From: Flaveria trinervia
Lineage: Eukaryota > Streptophyta > Magnoliopsida > Asterales > Asteraceae
Assembly: GCA_025506515.1 (NCBI GenBank)
Contig: CM046452.1
Span: 75,122,876 to 75,186,875 of the forward strand
Reading direction: 5' to 3'
DNA length: 64,000 nt
Positions 59,530 to 64,000 of the stretch are shown here, piece after piece; positions within the stretch are counted from its first letter, which is position 1, and each line of letters opens with the position of its first letter. The notes under the pieces were generated by a model. The model had not been told where the DNA came from and searched no databases. It was given only the letters and a program-made list of their open reading frames with translations. Made by a program: the position numbers and the translations under genes.

Positions 59530-61267
59530 TTGGACAATTGACTTCTTGTTGAAACTCCAACATTGATATCACCAATGATTTGAGACATTGGGTGATTCTT
59601 CAGCTCTTGATAAACAATGAGATCTGTGCAAGTGTTTGTAGGACCTTCAGCAGCAGCATATGGTGATGCAGACTCTTGAAACCAAGAATGAGATGGCAAA
59701 TCAAAAGATGTAGAGGAATCAGAGATTTCATCAGCATTTATCGTGGATGGAACTGCTGAAGCTACAGGAACATCAAGTTTAGTGGACTCAGGCAGTTGAT
59801 CACTAAACTTGAATAGATGAGTGTTGATATTATCATCATCATCAATACCACCAGGTAGAGAACTGTTGACAGGAGCAACAGCTGAAGCCTGATAAGGAAC
59901 ATATTGCAGTATGTCCAAATCAAATAACTCCACAGGGTTTTGTGGAATCTTGTCCTTTGGAGATTCATTAAACTTCACATGCAGTCTCTTCAACTATCTT
60001 TGTTCTGCAGTTGAAGACTCTGTATGCCTTGCAAGTAGATGAATAACCAACAAAATACCCTGCATCCACCTTAGGATCAAATTTATGGAGTTGATCCTTT
60101 GTGTTGAGAATGAAACAAGGACACCCAAAGGCTCTGAAAAATGAAATTAAGGAGCCCAATGATGTAGAACTTCATATGGAGTCTTCATCACCTCTGATTT
60201 ACTAAGGCTCTATTCTGCACATAGCAAGCTGTGTTAACAGCTTCAGCCCAAAAGGTCAGTGGCAAACCAGAGTCAGCCAACATGGACCTTGCAGCTTCAA
60301 TTAGGGTCCTGTTCTTTCTCTCTACTACTCCATTTTGTTCTGGAGTCCTTGGGATGCTAAACTGCCTCTTGATTCCCTTTGAGAGATAAAAATCATCAAG
60401 TGTATGGGTTTGAATTCTGTTCCATTATCACTTCTGATACACTTGACAGATAGGGAATACTGCTTCTCAACATACAACACAAAGTTTATAATCATCTGAG
60501 CAGCCTCATCCTTTGAATGCAAGAGAAAGTCCATACAAATCTGGAGTAATCATCCACAATTACCAGATAGTTTCTTCTTTGCCATACTCATTACTCTCAC
60601 AGGACAAAGATATCCATGTGTAGTAATTGCAAGCAGGCAATGGACTTAGGTTCTTCAATAGGAGGGAATGAGACTTTGTGTTGTTTTCCTTTCAAACAAG
60701 CAGTACGTTGTCTTCACATCTGAACTCCTTCATAGGCAATCCCTTACTAAACCATGATGTATCAACTGATTCAAGTTTTTAAGATTCACATGACCAAGCC
60801 TTCTATGCCATAGAATAGATTCTTGAGGAGAAGCCTTGGAAAATAGGCAAGGATGGCCTTTGAGATCTGTTTTCTTGGAAAGATCTAAGGCATACACTCT
60901 TCCTGTCCTATTGGCCCTCAGGAGAGTGTGATCATCCAACACCTTATCAATCAAACTCAAAACTTTGGATGACAAAATCCTGCAGTTCTGACTGGTGAAA
61001 AGAGCAACATGGCCTTTATCACACTTGACTGACACTCAAGAGATTGTACTTGAGATTCTCCACATGGTTAACATCATCAAACCTTATTTCCCCATTGGAA
61101 ACAAAGCCTTTGCTAATGATGTAACCCTTAGCATCATTGCCAAAAGAAACAAACCCTTTCTTTCCTTGAGAGTAATCATGAAGAATAGAGTTGTTCCCTG
61201 TCATATGCATAGATCCTCCACAGTCTACATACCAGATGCTACGGTGGCATGCTGAAGAACCCTGCAA
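59530..61267 (-). pseudogene. Element B protease and integrase (broken)
   Basis: Protease region reads YVDCGGSMHMTG instead of the usual DSGCSRHMTG, so the catalytic Asp-Ser-Gly is Asp-Cys-Gly. The GAG-pre-integrase domain follows (ILWHRRLGHVNLKNLNQLIHHG), then integrase core fragments (60534-60325, with DNGTEF) and the C-terminal part (GYFVGYSSTCKAYRVFN). A connector of Ser/Asp-rich sequence leads to RT. Frameshifts near 60730, 60550, 60320 and 59990. Confidence 0.85.
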
Positions 61268-61277
61268 TCATAATAAA

Positions 61278-64000
61278 TTAGTAGTTTTTGAGACCCAAAC
61301 TTTTTGGTTTTGGGTTGTTCACATCAACAGATGGTAAACTAACGGATTTGCTATGAAGAACAGCCTGAGGGGATGGAGATGGTGAAGAAGAAGAATCCTT
61401 TGGCATGGATTTTCTTCTTTGTGGTTTCAGCAAAGGAGCATCTAATTGGTTGACTCTCCCCAATAGATGTTGAACCATCATAACAAGTTGTGTCTGATTC
61501 TGTGACAAAGCCTTTAGCTCATCAGACACATTACTGTTTGAGATTGATGGATTCCTGTGTTGTACCATCTCCCTTTGAGCAACCTCAGCTGTTTCCTGAT
61601 TAACCCCTTCCTTTTTGGATTTCATTTTGGATTTTGGGGTTACAGGTTTTGATGTTGCTAGTACAAACTTGGTTTCAAACTCAGTTTTCATTTTATCCAT
61701 TTTTTTTAATGTTCTCATTGTGTTTGAGTTTGGAGCCCTTTTTATACCAACAATCATTAGTAAGATGATTGAATAAGCCACATATTTCACATGGCTTTTT
61801 CTTCATCTTAAGTTGATGATCTGCTGAAGAAGATGAAATTACTGAAGACTTATTCTTTAGCAGTTTGCGACCAGTACTAGCAGTTTCTTCCTTGCAGTAC
61901 ATGCTTCTTGATATCTTCTTCAGGTTTTCCCACCCTTTCTACTGGCAGTTTCTTTTCTTTAGTACATGCAGTAGTTTGGGTTTGTTCTCCAGGTGTTATG
62001 ACTTGCTCTTTAGTACTTTCAGTACTTTGTGAAATACCACCTGGAGTGATCAACCTTTTGATCATGTGAGTGTCAGCATTTGAACCATCAACATCAGAAT
62101 AGGTTTTGGGAGGAATTAATGCTAACTCCAACCTCTGATGGTGCTGTATCAGATAGTAGATCACATGATGAAAAGGATTGGTTATGCTTTCTCCATCAGA
62201 TTCTACCTCTGCTCTGGGAGTAAAATCTGTAGGAGGAGTAATGTGATTATAACCAACGCCAAACTTCACATAGAAAGCAGACTGCTTACTGAGAAGCATT
62301 TCAAAACCCTTGCAGGAATGTACCCATCGATCACACTCTACCTGGGTAGCTGCAAGTGTTTCTTTGAGGTCTCTGTACTTCTCTAGAAGTACCTCTTCCC
62401 TAGCCTTATCATCAGTGATTTAGCATTTAAGTTTGTAAATCTCATCATTCTTATCATTAAGCTTTCTTTGGACATTATTTGTTCTAGCTCAATGTTCTTG
62501 TTAATTAAAGCTACATTTGCTTCTCTAATAGATGCAAATGCGGCTATGCATGTTTCAGAACATAGCTTGGCTTTGGCCTCAAAGGATACCTGTGATACCT
62601 GTGGTGTGGAGGCATTAGAGGATGAGGTATCAGCAGACTCCAGGGCCATAAGAGCAAGGTTTCCAAAAGGATTGTCACCACCATGTTGACCAGCACCAGA
62701 AAACAGTTGTTCATGACCAGACATATCATCTGGTAAACTGCTCCAGTCAACAACTCCTGGGGTGAAAAAGCTGTGTTGTTGAGGTTGAGATTGTTGATGA
62801 GATTGGGAAGGTTGAGGCTCAGGAAGAGCAGGTGGTTGTTGAGCAATGGGTATTTGAACTTGACTGGTTTGTGGCATGTAATAGCAGGATATGGATATGG
62901 CATTGACCCTGAGGACAAAATATGCAGGAGATAGAGGTTGTGATTGATGACCAGAACTAGCAGGATGTTGCCCTCTGTTTTGTTGAATATTACTTGGAAA
63001 AGTCACAAGGGTGCAGAGGAGTTAGATCCAGATGATCTACACTCTCTTGCAAAGTGCCCAAGCCTGTGGCATTTGTGACACCTCAACTTACTCTTGTCAA
63101 AACCAACTTTGGTTTTGCCAGAGAGTCCAGGGAATTCCTACCAGTACTCTTGTAGAACTTCTGAGATCTGATATTAATCAAGGCCATTTGGCTCAGAATA
63201 TCCATATCTTCTAAGTCATCATCAGCTATACCTTTCAAATCATCCATAATGAAGCACAAATTGTCACTATTACAGCCTGACTGACTATCAACACTCACAA
63301 ATGCATGATCAGAACTGTTTGAAGAGAAATCTATATGCACATCATAATTACTTTCGATGTAGCATATTTTGACTCATGACCGACCAAGGCAGTGTTCCCT
63401 GGTACAAAGTCTTCAGTGAGCTTTCCTGATGATGCCAGTTTCCTTTTCTGCTCTATCTCTCTTTCAAATGTAAGCAGTTTCCCATGAAGTTGGGTGAGAG
63501 ATAGGCTATCCAGATTTGCATTAGAGCGTAGGACAATTGTATATGTGTCCCATCTCTCAGGCAGTGATCTGAGGAATCTGTGGTTCATCTGGCTATTAGT
63601 GTATTCATGTTTGACCATTTTCAGCTCAGAGATCAAACATGAAAAACGCTCAAACTGTTGAGTCAGAGCCTCACCCTTCCTATGAGCAAATGTCTCATAT
63701 TGTTGGGCAAGTATTTCCCTATTGTTTGCTAAGACCTCATCAGTACCACCAAATTGTTCTTTCAGTGCCTTCCAGAGGTCATGAGCAGTTTCATGATGCA
63801 TAAGCCCAGAATAGATTTCATTAGGCAGTGCCATGGCCAGAATTCCATGAGCTTTAGCATCAATCTCAAACAGTTTTCGATCCTCATCAGAGTATTGTTC
63901 CTTCTTCTTCGGAACCATTTGGTTGGTTTCCGGATTGTTCACCATAGGCTTATGTGGACCATGTACCACAGATGTCCAACAACCTGAACTGTTAACAGAC
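61278..64000 (-). pseudogene. Element B gag and gag-pol linker, 5' end beyond the window
   Basis: The gag core (UBN2-like; ETAHDLWKALKEQFGG, FLRSLPERWDTY) is open from the window edge to a frameshift near 63331. The CCHC zinc knuckle CHKCHRLGHFAREC lies at about 63085-63040. A Gln/Pro-rich stretch (62940-62750), a coiled-coil region, a second knuckle-like CEICGLFNHLTNDC (about 61790-61750) and a linker with CAGTACTT-type words follow. The reading continues upstream past 64000 with no start in view. Three or more frameshifts. Confidence 0.82.

Larger units (their letters stand above)
40705..64000 (-). mobile_element. Copia element B (Sirevirus-like), 5' end beyond window, interrupted by element A
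   Basis: LTR retrotransposon on the minus strand: 3' LTR 40705-41479, PPT, ORF2 (41777-44762 and 56958-57225), motif-rich spacer, RNase H-RT-integrase-protease, then gag running off the end at 64000. Integrase lies ahead of RT, which defines Ty1/Copia order. Element A interrupts ORF2. Minus-strand gag-pol carries several frameshifts plus TAG stops, so B is not intact as read. The 5' LTR and PBS are outside the window. Confidence 0.92.

Noticed and set aside
1..64000. tRNA, rRNA or known ncRNA genes
   Set aside because: Only degenerate A/B-box SINE-like sequences seen; no cloverleaf-forming tRNA or other recognisable RNA gene.

Overview
This window is nuclear DNA of a flowering plant. It is AT-rich, its genes are split by introns, and it holds a plastid thylakoid gene (CURT1 type), tau-class glutathione S-transferases and an ARF-GAP/C2 gene of the plant AGD12/ZAC type, set in transposon-filled intergenic DNA. 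Asteraceae is plausible from the general look of the Copia elements and minisatellite. That is an impression, not a demonstrated assignment.

Layout. About 0.7-2.3 kb (minus): a six-exon CURT1B-like gene with one missing base. 4.5-8.4 kb (plus): two tandem tau GST genes; the first has Cys in place of the catalytic Ser and the second has a one-base deletion near its 3' end. 9.6-17.4 kb: transposon debris, comprising a 1.2 kb TIR element, a solo Copia LTR, a fold-back MITE, a hairpin minisatellite, GCTCGGTT-rich repeats and a MULE-type MITE with a perfect 10-bp target duplication. 17.97-19.09 kb (plus): an intronless SAM-dependent methyltransferase gene of the At1g29790 type. 21.6-33.5 kb (minus): the second-largest subunit of RNA polymerase III (NRPC2). 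I traced 38 exons that join in one unbroken frame of 1138 codons plus stop, with SINE-like insertions in introns. 34.3-34.7 kb: a long TA/TATG microsatellite. 36.0-39.4 kb (plus): AGD12/ZAC-like ARF-GAP plus C2 gene, eight coding exons, one missing base in the last. 40.7-64.0 kb: two nested Ty1/Copia retrotransposons, both on the minus strand.

The nested pair is the most interesting part. Element B runs from its 3' LTR (40705-41479) past the window end. Element A (44768-56952) sits inside B's extra downstream ORF and is flanked by a perfect 5-bp duplication, TAGGG. Both elements have a large second ORF after pol, Sirevirus-like in position. Each family also has its own short pseudo-palindromic motif (TTCGGAA/TTCCGAA in A; CAGTAGTT/AACTACTG and relatives in B). 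The motif is concentrated in the LTR, in the spacer between pol and ORF2, and in the coding linker ahead of the protease. A solo LTR of family A lies at 11.7-12.5 kb.

Caution on broken frames: three host genes and most gag-pol breaks show single-base indels, often in short homopolymers. Part of this may be uncorrected assembly error rather than biological decay.
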